Shown piece by piece: positions 1-7,317 of a DNA stretch of 9,615 nt. The DNA lies in the NCBI GenBank assembly GCA_036505615.1, contig DASXTB010000096.1, positions 1 through 9,615 of the forward strand, given 5' to 3'. Numbering within the stretch: the stretch's first letter is position 1; each line of letters opens with the position of its first letter. The notes under the pieces are model-generated. The model had not been told where the DNA came from and did not search any database. It saw only the letters and a list, made by a program, of their open reading frames with translations. This stretch comes from DASXTB01 sp036505615. GTDB lineage: Bacteria; Acidobacteriota; UBA6911; JACQSX01. The position numbers were made by a program, and so were the translations under genes.

Positions 1-443
1 TCCATACGCCTAAGGACAAAATCCAGCTCAAGCGACAACATTATGACAACCCCTTGGAGGACTTCAATATTGTCAGTGCCGACTTTCATCGAGGTGAAGA
101 ACGAGCGAAGCCGATCGCTGAAGGCCTGTGTGAGTTCGGCAGTTTCCTTTTCAGTTAGGGCTGCAGCAGGATCGTGCGCGAACGAATTTCGCAAGCGATT
201 GAACGCTAACAACGGAAGTCTCAGGTCCTGATGCGCGAGCTGAAGACCAATGGCAAGATCAACCTTTAGAGAAAACGAGAGGCGGTGGAGCTCGATTGCG
301 TGCGGTCCGGGAAGAGCTGCCGCGATAGCACTATCAAGAATGGCCTGCATGGCCTGATGGCCCCTGATGACAACAGCCATTGCGTCATTGACATTTACGA
401 TCTCACACAGCTCTTGGTCCGTCGGTACCCAGCGTGACTTCAT
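1..443 (-). CDS. Partial hypothetical helical protein with HEPN/MltR-like RNSFAH motif
   Basis: A minus-strand frame is open from an ATG at 443-441 to the left edge, giving the first 147 residues; the C-terminus is outside the window. An AGGAAAG Shine-Dalgarno lies 9 bases before the ATG, which supports this start. The protein looks all-helical and soluble, with no signal peptide or membrane segment. Residues 53-90 (LHRLSFSLKVDLAIGL ... FNRLRNSFAH) resemble small bacterial proteins that carry an 'LNKLRNxFAHD' signature, including MltR-like proteins. R85 and H90 form an R-X4-H pattern as in HEPN folds, where such a motif can be an RNase centre in toxins, though many HEPN-like proteins are not nucleases. 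Family assignment is from memory of the motif only. No partner antitoxin or nucleotidyltransferase gene is visible on the side that can be seen. It lies downstream of the large secreted-protein gene on the same strand but about 365 bases away, so co-transcription is unlikely. Confidence 0.72.
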   Translation of the reverse strand, partial: MKSRWVPTDQELCEIVNVNDAMAVVIRGHQAMQAILDSAIAAALPGPHAIELHRLSFSLKVDLAIGLQLAHQDLRLPLLAFNRLRNSFAHDPAAALTEKETAELTQAFSDRLRSFFTSMKVGTDNIEVLQGVVIMLSLELDFVLRRM

Positions 444-485
444 GTGCGGATTCTTTCCTAGCGTTTGATTTATAAGTCTAACCGC

Positions 486-510
486 GAAAAATCGCCTTAT
501 TGTACGGCGA
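486..510 (-). terminator. Weak terminator or attenuator-like hairpin before the left-hand gene
   Basis: Read on the minus strand, TCGCC (510-506) can pair with GGCGA (496-492) across a 9-base loop. The second arm is followed directly by five T residues and then CGCGG. A 5-bp GC-rich stem plus a T-run is the minimal shape of a Rho-independent terminator. It sits only about 45 bases before the left-hand ATG, so it could be a leader attenuator or simply the end of upstream transcripts. The short stem keeps confidence low. Confidence 0.3.
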
Positions 511-771
511 ATTGTAAGAAATAAATTAGCGCCTTGAACGACCTTCTATCCGTACCAATTCCAGACAGAATCGGCAACCCAATCCTCTATGCGCCCTGAG
601 GAGATGCGACAAACCCCTGCCACGATACGACTCCAGGACAACAACCCAACCGAGCTCGAATGTAAAGTCAGCAGCCCGCCAGCGACTATACTGATTTCAG
701 CGTCAACGGCAAAAACCCAGCGCCAGACCCAGGGGATCCTTGTCAGGGAGTCTTCTTAAAAAACTGTTCCT

Positions 772-806
772 AAAATCGGCGAATCGAAAACGTTATTGTC
801 GATTTT
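772..806 (-). terminator. Possible terminator after the large secreted-protein gene
   Basis: Just after the TGA stop (810-808), the minus strand reads AAAATCG (806-800) and later CGATTTT (778-772), a perfect 7-bp inverted repeat around a 21-base loop. An alternative inner pairing is AATCGA (804-799) with TCGATT (787-782). A TTTTTT run follows about 9 bases further downstream. The stem is AT-rich and the T-run is not adjacent, so this is a weak call based on position and symmetry. Confidence 0.3.
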
Positions 807-807
807 C

Positions 808-3800
808 TCATTGGACCTTCGGCAACGAGACGCTCTTAATGATAGGAGCGTCAAATACACTATTACTGATCTTTACCGTACCGGTCAGAGTGTTGCCGGA
901 AAATGTCCCCCCGCTAAAGGACCACGTGGTCTGCGTGTTGGGATCAAATCCGCTTGCCTCTACTGTTCCGGACGATCCGGTGATGGGGGTGCTGCTGATG
1001 TTAATTGTCACCAATCCTCCCGGATAGTAGAGCCTGAGGCAGGAATTGCTGGAGTTATCCTTTAAAACGGTGACTACGTCCTTCGCCGAGGCGCTCAAAC
1101 TGCCGCGGTAAGGATCTGATGCTGTTCCGTTGCCGCCCAGCACGACTGTGGTAATGGTCGCGGAAATACTGTGCTGGAACGTGCAAGCGCTGGCGGATCG
1201 ACCTGTGTCGCTGGCTGATCCGATGAACAAATCCTGAACTTTATATGTTCCGGCCACGCTGGTGAAGACGGCCGAGAACTTCGCGATAACGCCCTTATCC
1301 GCGTCCATTTTGACGACGCAGGGTCCGCTTGCGGCTGTGCAAGCGCCGCTCCAGCCATCGAACTGTGATCCGGTCTGAGCAGCAGCAGTCAGGGTCACTT
1401 CGGCGCCATCGGCAAAGAATTGATCCGCTCCCAGGCAGTTCTCTGGACAGTTAATCCCCGCCGGCACGGAAACGACCGATCCGCTTCCGGTACCTGACTT
1501 AGTCACGCTAAGCCTGCGGGTAACAAGTGAGAAACGAGCAGTGATCTCTTTATCCGTATCCAATTTGACTACGCAAGGATCTTTTCCCGAGCAGGCTCCT
1601 CCCCAGCCATCAAAGAGCGATCCTGATGCGGCCAACGCGCTCAACGTCACTTCTGTACCCTTCACGAACGACTGTTTTGCCGTGCTGCATCCGGGCGGAC
1701 AGTTGATTCCGGGAGGCGCTGACGAAACCGCACCGCTGCCATTGCCGATCTTGGTCAAAACAAGTGTGGCTTCCGCGGAAGTTGGCAGGAACCTGGCAAT
1801 AACCGCCTTGCTGCCATCCATCTTCACGACGCAATTACCCGTACCCAAGCAGGGCCCTTCCCACCCATCAAATTTCGAGCCGGCACGAGCCAAAGCTGCG
1901 AGAGTTACTTCGCTGTCTCTGGGAAAGAAGTGGTCCATCCCCAGACAATCAGGACCACAATCAATTCCCGGCGGTGAGGATGAAACGGCGCCACTGCCGG
2001 CTCCAAATTTGGTAACTCGCAATTTGCAGTTAGTGTAATCGCGCACAGTGACGAAGGCGCCGCCGAGGCGCAGTGGCTTTTCCGCAAAATTTAGTTTCAG
2101 CGCCAATTCGTCCTTGGGGGTTACGGTAAGTAAGCGTTGACATTCATCCGCGTTCGGGTCCAATGTAACGGAATATTCAAAGCTAAAGCCGACATCCACG
2201 GTTTTGATTTGCCCGGATACCTCAGCTTGTGGTCCCTCTGCCGACGCCTGGATAGTAGTAACCAGTGCCCCGCCCGAAATTTCGTTGGATACTACTTTGG
2301 CGATCGGAGGACTAATGTCTATCACCGGAGAGCCGACGACCAATGTCCCCAACTGGAAACCAATGATCTTGATTGTACGTTTGTGCTCAACCTGCAAGGG
2401 GTCTTTGACCGTTGTCTCAGTCTTTACATTATCCAGTTGCTGCAGCACGGGGCGAATTACTTCGGGTTCTGGAATGAGATATGCCCGCAAGACGGCTCTG
2501 GGTTGATCGCAGCTCAGTAACGATGTTTTGGGTTGGTAAGCGATCTCTCGCCCTTCCAATACCCTGCTCAGGTTTTCTTTGTATTTCTCCAGGAGCTCTT
2601 GTACTTTCTTGCGAACTTCATCTTCGTCCGGATAGAAGCAGCGCAGTTGGTTATAGCGGAGAATGTACTCATTCTTAGCCCCTATAAGGATCGGTTCCGC
2701 AGGGGTAAGAATTATCGGTCCGCCCACAGTCTGCGGGTTGATGATCTGATTCCGTATACCGAACTGGGTTCTGGCAGCATCGCTTGAAAGGATCGTCACG
2801 CGCGTCGGGCCGGCAATTGCAGCCCGTGCTTCTTGCTCTGCCATTTTTGGACGCCGCCGAGTTCGAGAGTCCTGGGGCGAGAGCGCCAGCGCATAGTTTC
2901 CGGTGCTGTCGGTGAGGGCAAAAAGTTTGGGCGATTCAATGCTGGTGACAGTGGCTCTAACAGCAGGCCTGCCGCTGCTGTCTCTTACCACGCCTGTAAT
3001 ATATGCGACGGGGGACTGAATGTTCAGTAAAACAAATGTACCGTCGCCCCTAATACCGGGCAGAGGCGTGCTGGCGAAGCTTTCAATTTTCGAGCCCTTG
3101 ACGATGCCGACATCCACCAGGACCAGGTCCGGCCTTCCGTCGCCGTTGACATCGGGAAACAACTGGAAGATGGCGACCTGCGAACCGGGGTCCATACCTG
3201 CAGGCTTGTCTACACTCAACACAGCCGGTTTGAGGTATTGCGCGCCGGAACTGTCGATCGTAACAGCGCGCACGAAGTTAAATCCGTTTGCTGCCAAGTC
3301 AAAATTCAAAATGGTCTGAACATCTGCCTGTGGGACAGATCCCAGATTGATCTTCACGCCTGAAGTGAACGTGCCTGGTGCGATTGTTAATTGGTCGCCC
3401 CCGAAACCGATGACGCGTCCTCCGGCAGGGCCGATAAGATTCGAACCGGGGCTGGTTGGTCCTGAGGTGATTTTGCGGATTACATACGCGGTGTCATCGG
3501 AAAAGTAAACGTTGCCCGAACCATCGACCGCCACCGCTATGGGATTGGCCAGACGGGCGGCAATCGGAGATCCCCCATCGCCGCTATAGCCAAACTGACC
3601 GCTGCCGGCCACGGTGGAGACGACTCCTGAAGCGTCTATCTTTCGAATGCGAAGATTCCCGTTGTCGGCAACATAAATATTCTGTGCCGAGTCCAGTGCG
3701 ACACTGGTCGGGAAGAACAGATTAGCCGAGACTGCCAAGCTTCCATCGCCACTGAACCCGCCTGCGCCGGTTCCAGCAATCGTCGTAATGGTTCCGGAAG

Positions 3801-6800
3801 TGCTGACTTTTCGAATTCGATGGTTGTCGGTATCGGCGATGTAGATATTTCCTGCCAAGTCGACAGCGACACCAAACGGGGAATTAAGCATCGCGGCGCT
3901 GGCCAATCCGCCATCGCCGCTGAAGCCGCAATTTCCGTTGCCAACGACCGTTGAGATCGTTCCAGACGAGCTGATTTTCCGGATAACACAGGAGTCCTGG
4001 TCGGCAAAATAAACGTTACCCGAGTTATCGACGGCTATGGAAGCGGGAGTTTGCAAGCCTGCCGAAGTTGCCACGCCTCCGTCTCCGCTGTACCCGAAAC
4101 TCCCATTGCCGGCAATAGTAGCAATGATGCCGAATCGGTCTACCTTGCGAATGTAGACGTCGTCGGAGATAAAGACATTCCCGCTGGCATCGGCTGCGAC
4201 ACCTAAAGGGAAGTATAACTTGGCTGAAATGGCTGGTCCTCCGTCGCCGCTGTGACCGGATACTCCGCTTCCCGCAATCGTGCTGATCTGGCCGGCAGTA
4301 TCCACCTTGCGCACTCTGTGGCTGCTCCCTTCAACGATGAAGAGATTGCCAGAGTTATCGACACTTATGTTGTCGGGGCTATTTAGGTTCGAAGACGTAG
4401 CGGGATTACCGTCACCAGCAACACCGCCGGCAATGGTGGTGACCGTTCCAGCAGGATCAATTCTCCGGATGCGGCCATTCCCCGAATCGGCGACAAGGAC
4501 GTTGCCCGTGGAATCAAACAACATGCCGGTAACGAGATAGAACGACGTCGCGAGAGCCTTTCCGTCGCCGTTAAAGCCGCTGCTGGATCCTGCAACGGTG
4601 GTAATAATGCCGGTGCTGTCGACACGGCGGATGCGTCCTCCGCCCGCATTGCTGATAAACAGGTTCCCCGCCAGGTCGAAGGCCAGGGCTCGTGGACTAC
4701 CGATAGCCGCTTGGGTTGCCGGGCCGTTGTCCCCGCTAAACCCTTCCGCCCCGTTGCCCGCGACGGTGCTGATAACCCCGGTAGTGTCGACTTTTCGCAC
4801 TCGGCGGTTTCCGGAATCCACAATATAGAGGGTCCCACGGGCGTCTAGCAGAACGCTGCGAGGAGAATTCAGCCTTGCTGCCAGGGCCGGACCGCCATCG
4901 CCGCTGAATCCCGGCACTCCGCTTCCTGCGACCGTCGTGATAATTCCATTGGTACTAATCCTTCGCACAACCTGGTTGCCGCTGTCTGCAACGTAGAGGT
5001 TACCCGCTGAATCGTACGCAATTCCCAAGGGTCCAGACAGACTGGCCGCCAAGGCCGCCGACCCGTCACCGCTGTAACCCGTTCTGCCATTACCTGCGAT
5101 GGTGGTGATTATCCCCGAAGGTACCACCTTACGAATAACGTCATTTGCCCAATCAGCGATAACCAGATTTCCCGAAGGATCGAACGCAACGCCGGCAGGT
5201 AAATTTAATGTCGCTGCAGTCGCGGGCCCTCCGTCACCGCTGTAGCCAGAAAAGGCGGTGCCGGCTATGGTGGTGATTATCCCGGACGGATCGATCTTTC
5301 GGACGCGGTTGTGAAGTGAATCCGAGAAAAACAAATTGCCCGCTCGGTCCATTGCAAGATAGCGCGGAAAAGCAAGGGCTGATCCGACTGCTGGTCCATT
5401 ATCTCCCAAGTAACCACCGGCGACCGTGGTGATGGTCGGTAGATTCGACGTATTCGGCGCCGTTACAACAATCTCGACTGTCTTACTGCTCCGGGCGCCG
5501 CCGGAATCCGTCACAGTCAGAGAAACGATGATTCTCTTGCCGGCAGCGGCTGTGGGCACAACAAAGCTGATCTTCCCGGCAGCCGGGGCGGTAAATGGGA
5601 CATTGACTGAATCATACGTGACCGTCCAGATAAACTGCAGCGGCGCTTTTCCAGTGGTCGCGGACGCATCCAAGATAACTGTCGCGCTGGCATCCACATT
5701 TGTGGGAGGCGGCGTTGCGAACTTGATTTGAGGCCCTGGCTCAAGAATCAGAAAGTCTTCTGTAAAAAGCTCAGTGGCATTGTAAAGAACGCGGACTTTC
5801 CAGTTTCCCGGCATGGTGGCCGGTGGCCAGCCGGCGACAGCAATAAAAAAATGGTAGCAGCCGTCGCCGCCGAAGCCTGCCGCATCGCTGACAAATCTCC
5901 TGTAAAGTGTATTGTCTGGAGCCATCCACTCCGTTGTCACCCTGTCTCCAACCTGGCCGCTAGAAAAAGAAAACCAAACCCAAGCTGACTGATCCGTTGT
6001 AAGGAAGTTGGATGTTCGTTCCGGTGTGCTGCAACCCGAATTCGTCAGTGGATCTTTCGTCATCATCCTGTTGTTGAGGCTGACGTAGAAGTCTGTACCT
6101 GGCGGAACAATCCGGAACGTTTCTGTGAATTGCGAAACTCCGTTGTATGAAACTTTCACGCTCCAGTTTCCCATCTGCGTGGAAGGACGACTGCCGGCAA
6201 TAGAAATCCACCCCCAGAAACATCCGTTTCCTTCCCACGTGAGGGGATCCCAGTCGAGCGTGGTGTAGAGCGCGTTGGCAGGATCGAACCATTCCGCTCG
6301 GGCCCTGTCCCCCTTCTGCGCTCCGGAAACGGAAAACCATAGATAGGCGGCCGTGTCTGTAGAGACAAAAACTCCCGTTGCTACAGGCGTCTGGCAGTCG
6401 CTGTTTTTGAGCGGATCTTTGGTCATCAACCTTGTATTCACAGTTACGGGTGAGCGCCCGCTGTCGGTGATTTGGGCCGTCGATGGCTGCGGCAGGGGCA
6501 GGTAGATTGCCAAGCAAGATCCGCGAGAATCTGTTACCACCCAGGGATGAGTGAGGAAAGTACTCTGAACGTAACTTTCTGCTGGTTTCAGTGTGTTGTA
6601 AAGACGGCGAGTGCCATTGTAGTCAAGCCAATATATTTGCACAACCTGCGAACTTAAATTGACGAACTCGATGGATGTGGTTGTTGTCGCTTCCATGGAG
6701 CGAAGCGAGGATTCGCGGTCGCAGCTTAAAGCCGGTAGCACTTCGAACTTAATTGACGAGCCGTCCGGGAGTGCTGAATCCGGGGGCTGTAAGGTCGCGC

Positions 6801-6954
6801 ACGCCTTCGATCCTGCCCCTGCCGACAGCGCTTGACCGGAGCCGGCCAAGGCTGTCGGAGTGCCGCCGAGAGCCATGATGAAAGCAAAGGGAATCACAAC
6901 GCAGTGAAAGCAAGAGAGCCGCCGCGAAGGAGATATTGCGTACATGAACTTCAT
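808..6954 (-). CDS. Giant secreted multidomain protein: VHL-like, PKD-like, 12 NHL repeats, ZU5-like, InlB-like repeats
   Basis: This intact frame encodes 2048 residues. The frame stays open upstream to 7227, but I start at ATG 6954: AGAAGGA lies 5 bases before it, and the first 37 residues form a classic signal peptide (basic start, hydrophobic core, cleavage after PTALA). Domains in order: VHL beta-like (about 93-157), two copies of an unrecognised domain (174-285, 296-405), PKD/Ig-like (409-499), twelve NHL repeats (506-1165), ZU5-like segment (1170-1260), calcium-loop-like DVNGDGRPD (near 1268), carboxypeptidase-regulatory-like domain (1315-1358), orphan region with a short coiled coil (1444-1470), three four-cysteine InlB-B-like repeats (1640-1897) and a beta-rich C-terminal domain (1898-2048). 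It has no catalytic motif, transmembrane anchor or sorting signal that I recognise, so it is probably a periplasmic or extracellular binding or scaffold protein. The NHL repeats should fold into one or two beta-propellers. Function is unknown. Confidence 0.93.
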   Translation of the reverse strand: MKFMYAISPSRRLSCFHCVVIPFAFIMALGGTPTALAGSGQALSAGAGSKACATLQPPDSALPDGSSIKFEVLPALSCDRESSLRSMEATTTTSIEFVNLSSQVVQIYWLDYNGTRRLYNTLKPAESYVQSTFLTHPWVVTDSRGSCLAIYLPLPQPSTAQITDSGRSPVTVNTRLMTKDPLKNSDCQTPVATGVFVSTDTAAYLWFSVSGAQKGDRARAEWFDPANALYTTLDWDPLTWEGNGCFWGWISIAGSRPSTQMGNWSVKVSYNGVSQFTETFRIVPPGTDFYVSLNNRMMTKDPLTNSGCSTPERTSNFLTTDQSAWVWFSFSSGQVGDRVTTEWMAPDNTLYRRFVSDAAGFGGDGCYHFFIAVAGWPPATMPGNWKVRVLYNATELFTEDFLILEPGPQIKFATPPPTNVDASATVILDASATTGKAPLQFIWTVTYDSVNVPFTAPAAGKISFVVPTAAAGKRIIVSLTVTDSGGARSSKTVEIVVTAPNTSNLPTITTVAGGYLGDNGPAVGSALAFPRYLAMDRAGNLFFSDSLHNRVRKIDPSGIITTIAGTAFSGYSGDGGPATAATLNLPAGVAFDPSGNLVIADWANDVIRKVVPSGIITTIAGNGRTGYSGDGSAALAASLSGPLGIAYDSAGNLYVADSGNQVVRRISTNGIITTVAGSGVPGFSGDGGPALAARLNSPRSVLLDARGTLYIVDSGNRRVRKVDTTGVISTVAGNGAEGFSGDNGPATQAAIGSPRALAFDLAGNLFISNAGGGRIRRVDSTGIITTVAGSSSGFNGDGKALATSFYLVTGMLFDSTGNVLVADSGNGRIRRIDPAGTVTTIAGGVAGDGNPATSSNLNSPDNISVDNSGNLFIVEGSSHRVRKVDTAGQISTIAGSGVSGHSGDGGPAISAKLYFPLGVAADASGNVFISDDVYIRKVDRFGIIATIAGNGSFGYSGDGGVATSAGLQTPASIAVDNSGNVYFADQDSCVIRKISSSGTISTVVGNGNCGFSGDGGLASAAMLNSPFGVAVDLAGNIYIADTDNHRIRKVSTSGTITTIAGTGAGGFSGDGSLAVSANLFFPTSVALDSAQNIYVADNGNLRIRKIDASGVVSTVAGSGQFGYSGDGGSPIAARLANPIAVAVDGSGNVYFSDDTAYVIRKITSGPTSPGSNLIGPAGGRVIGFGGDQLTIAPGTFTSGVKINLGSVPQADVQTILNFDLAANGFNFVRAVTIDSSGAQYLKPAVLSVDKPAGMDPGSQVAIFQLFPDVNGDGRPDLVLVDVGIVKGSKIESFASTPLPGIRGDGTFVLLNIQSPVAYITGVVRDSSGRPAVRATVTSIESPKLFALTDSTGNYALALSPQDSRTRRRPKMAEQEARAAIAGPTRVTILSSDAARTQFGIRNQIINPQTVGGPIILTPAEPILIGAKNEYILRYNQLRCFYPDEDEVRKKVQELLEKYKENLSRVLEGREIAYQPKTSLLSCDQPRAVLRAYLIPEPEVIRPVLQQLDNVKTETTVKDPLQVEHKRTIKIIGFQLGTLVVGSPVIDISPPIAKVVSNEISGGALVTTIQASAEGPQAEVSGQIKTVDVGFSFEYSVTLDPNADECQRLLTVTPKDELALKLNFAEKPLRLGGAFVTVRDYTNCKLRVTKFGAGSGAVSSSPPGIDCGPDCLGMDHFFPRDSEVTLAALARAGSKFDGWEGPCLGTGNCVVKMDGSKAVIARFLPTSAEATLVLTKIGNGSGAVSSAPPGINCPPGCSTAKQSFVKGTEVTLSALAASGSLFDGWGGACSGKDPCVVKLDTDKEITARFSLVTRRLSVTKSGTGSGSVVSVPAGINCPENCLGADQFFADGAEVTLTAAAQTGSQFDGWSGACTAASGPCVVKMDADKGVIAKFSAVFTSVAGTYKVQDLFIGSASDTGRSASACTFQHSISATITTVVLGGNGTASDPYRGSLSASAKDVVTVLKDNSSNSCLRLYYPGGLVTINISSTPITGSSGTVEASGFDPNTQTTWSFSGGTFSGNTLTGTVKISNSVFDAPIIKSVSLPKVQ
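1265..2035 (-). repeat. Three cysteine-rich InlB-B-like repeats
   Basis: Residues about 1640-1897 hold three units of about 85 residues. Each contains LxVTKxGxGSGxVxSxPxGIxC, a second Cys three residues on, an F..[GD]..VTL.A stretch, GS.FDGW.G.C, and a final C-V-V-K-[ML]-D followed by ARF or AKF. This is the divergent InlB B-repeat family of bacterial surface proteins. The four conserved cysteines per unit suggest two disulfides, which fits an oxidising extracytoplasmic location. Confidence 0.85.
2880..3012 (-). other. Carboxypeptidase-regulatory-like domain
   Basis: Residues about 1315-1358 include ITGVVRDSSGRPAVRATVT and then TDSTGNYALAL. The G.V.D..G.P...A.V......T...G.Y.L pattern is that of the carboxypeptidase regulatory-like beta-sandwich, common in Acidobacteriota outer-membrane and secreted proteins. 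It is a structural module with no active site of its own. Confidence 0.7.
3055..3445 (-). other. ZU5-like segment followed by a calcium-loop-like motif
   Basis: After the last NHL unit the protein reads GPAGGRVIGFGGDQLTIAPG, the start typical of ZU5-like domains (GG.v...dg..l.iP.G). About 95 residues later DVNGDGRPDLVLVD (near residue 1268) has the D-x-N-x-D-G-x-x-D arrangement of EF-hand/dockerin-like or FG-GAP calcium loops. Both assignments come from short motifs; the fold between them is not recognised. Confidence 0.5.
3459..5440 (-). repeat. Twelve tandem NHL repeats (about 165 bp each)
   Basis: Residues about 506-1165 of the large protein consist of twelve consecutive units of 51-56 residues. 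Each follows a pattern of T-[IV]-AG, a G-[YF]-SGDGG.A turn, L..P..[IV]A.D..GN[LIV][YF][IV][AS]D and [IV]RK[IV]. This is the NHL beta-propeller repeat. Six-bladed NHL propellers are the commonest form, so twelve units could make two propellers. The units differ considerably at the protein level, so this is an old expansion. Units 6 and 7 are shorter, having lost residues in the turn before the GDG motif, and unit 8 is shortened near its SDDVYIRK segment. Confidence 0.9.
5458..5730 (-). other. PKD/Ig-like beta-sandwich domain
   Basis: Residues 409-499 of the large protein have the layout of a PKD-like fold: an early ILDASATTG strand, a central FIWTV segment (equivalent to the usual 'Y.W.F.DG'), and a final VSLTVTDSGGARSS followed by KTVEIVV. 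It probably acts as a spacer between the duplicated domains and the propeller region, which begins immediately after it. Confidence 0.62.
5740..6435 (-). repeat. Two tandem copies of an unrecognised ~110-residue domain
   Basis: Residues 174-285 and 296-405 of the large protein are clearly homologous. Both open with R-[LM]-MTKDPL-x-NS-x-C-x-TP, then have a TD..A..WFS segment, a Q.GDR...EW..P.N.LY segment, a G-[ND]-GC core and a GNW-x-V-x-V-x-YN ending. The two conserved cysteines in each copy fit an exported protein with disulfides. The GNW.V.V.YN ending suggests a beta-sandwich. I do not recognise the family. Confidence 0.8.
6484..6678 (-). other. VHL beta-like domain within the secreted protein
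   Basis: Residues 93-157 of the large protein match the beta domain of the von Hippel-Lindau tumour suppressor in sequence and spacing. The segment contains IEFVNLSS, YWLDYNG, YNTLKP and FLTHPW. Using remembered human pVHL numbering, N78, S80, W88, Y98, H115 and W117 correspond to N99, S101, W109, Y119, H136 and W138 here, all identical. S111 corresponds to T132. In human pVHL, W88, Y98, S111, H115 and W117 form the pocket for hydroxyproline of HIF-alpha. VHL beta domains occur in other secreted bacterial proteins, but I know of no established role for them. The alpha domain that binds elongin in human pVHL is absent. Confidence 0.82.
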
Positions 6955-6973
6955 CCTTATCCTTCTTATCCTT
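6955..6973 (-). promoter_or_regulatory. Ribosome binding site that fixes the start of the large gene
   Basis: The bases just before ATG 6954 read AAGGATAAGAAGGATAAGG on the minus strand, with two purine-rich Shine-Dalgarno matches; the nearer AGGA is 5 bases from the ATG. The next ATG upstream in frame (before NRAIWRAR) has no comparable site, and starting there would bury the signal peptide behind extra arginine-rich residues. Confidence 0.7.
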
Positions 6974-7082
6974 GCCCGCCAAATGGCCCGGTTCATCTGA
7001 TTTAGAAATCTAGTAAGGAAACTTCGTGAATAGTGTGGGCAGAAATGATCTATCCACTTGACGCAGCTAAAATATTTCATGC

Positions 7083-7111
7083 ATTTTGACATATCTGAGA
7101 GGCCGTGACAA
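7083..7111 (-). promoter_or_regulatory. Putative sigma-70-type promoter for the large gene
   Basis: On the minus strand TTGTCA (7111-7106, five of six matches to the -35 consensus) and CAAAAT (7088-7083, four of six to the -10) are separated by exactly 17 bases. Transcription would begin near 7076, giving a leader of about 120 bases before the ATG at 6954. No operator is evident. The -10 box is only moderate. Confidence 0.35.
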
Positions 7112-7170
7112 TGGACAAAACCAGTCACGAGTTTCACCCGTGATAAAGCAGAACTTTTTTCACAATCGCT

Positions 7171-7317
7171 GCATACCACGACCCGGACAGCGGCCGTTAT
7201 CTGGCGGCGGCCCACATGATCCGTCACGGCGAGGTTTTTGGTCTGGGCGTAATGACTTGGACTGCCTATGTACTCGAGCCGATCTCCTGGCTTTATATTT
7301 TTTGCCTGGTTGAAGGT
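7171..7317 (+). pseudogene. Decayed fragment of an RHS repeat-associated core
   Basis: Read in the plus frame from 7174, the sequence gives YHDPDSGRYLAAAHMIR, then GLGV, TAYVLEPISW, LYIFCLVEG. RHS/YD-repeat proteins usually end their core with YD(P).TGRYL.ADPI..GG..N.YAYV.N.PI.W.DPFGL. The match covers both motifs in order and at nearly the usual spacing. Residues normally strictly conserved are altered: DP to AH in the first motif, DPFG to YIFC in the second; two of these, D to Y and G to C, need only one base change. A TAA stop lies in frame at 7144-7146 and there is no start or RBS, so this is a non-functional remnant. The usual variable C-terminal toxin cannot be recognised after it; the frame runs to a stop inside the tRNA fragment. 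Confidence 0.55.

Larger units (their letters stand above)
444..807. other. Intergenic stretch without a convincing gene
   Basis: This separates the stop of the large minus-strand gene from the start of the partial left-hand gene. No reading frame here has a credible start, ribosome binding site or recognisable product. It contains two hairpins that could act as minus-strand terminators (listed separately). I see nothing else between about 512 and 770. A promoter for the left-hand gene must lie here. A minus-strand TTATAAAT about 25-30 bases before its ATG could be a -10 element, but I see no good -35 partner. Confidence 0.6.

Noticed and set aside
3459..5440. CRISPR-like or tandem DNA repeat array
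   Set aside because: The periodicity of about 165 bp is due to NHL protein repeats in one continuous reading frame; there are no short identical repeats with unique spacers.
6955..7227. Extension of the large protein to an ATG at 7227, adding 91 residues
   Set aside because: The added part has no ribosome binding site, is Cys/Arg-rich, would mask a clear signal peptide, and overlaps the putative promoter and part of the RHS remnant.
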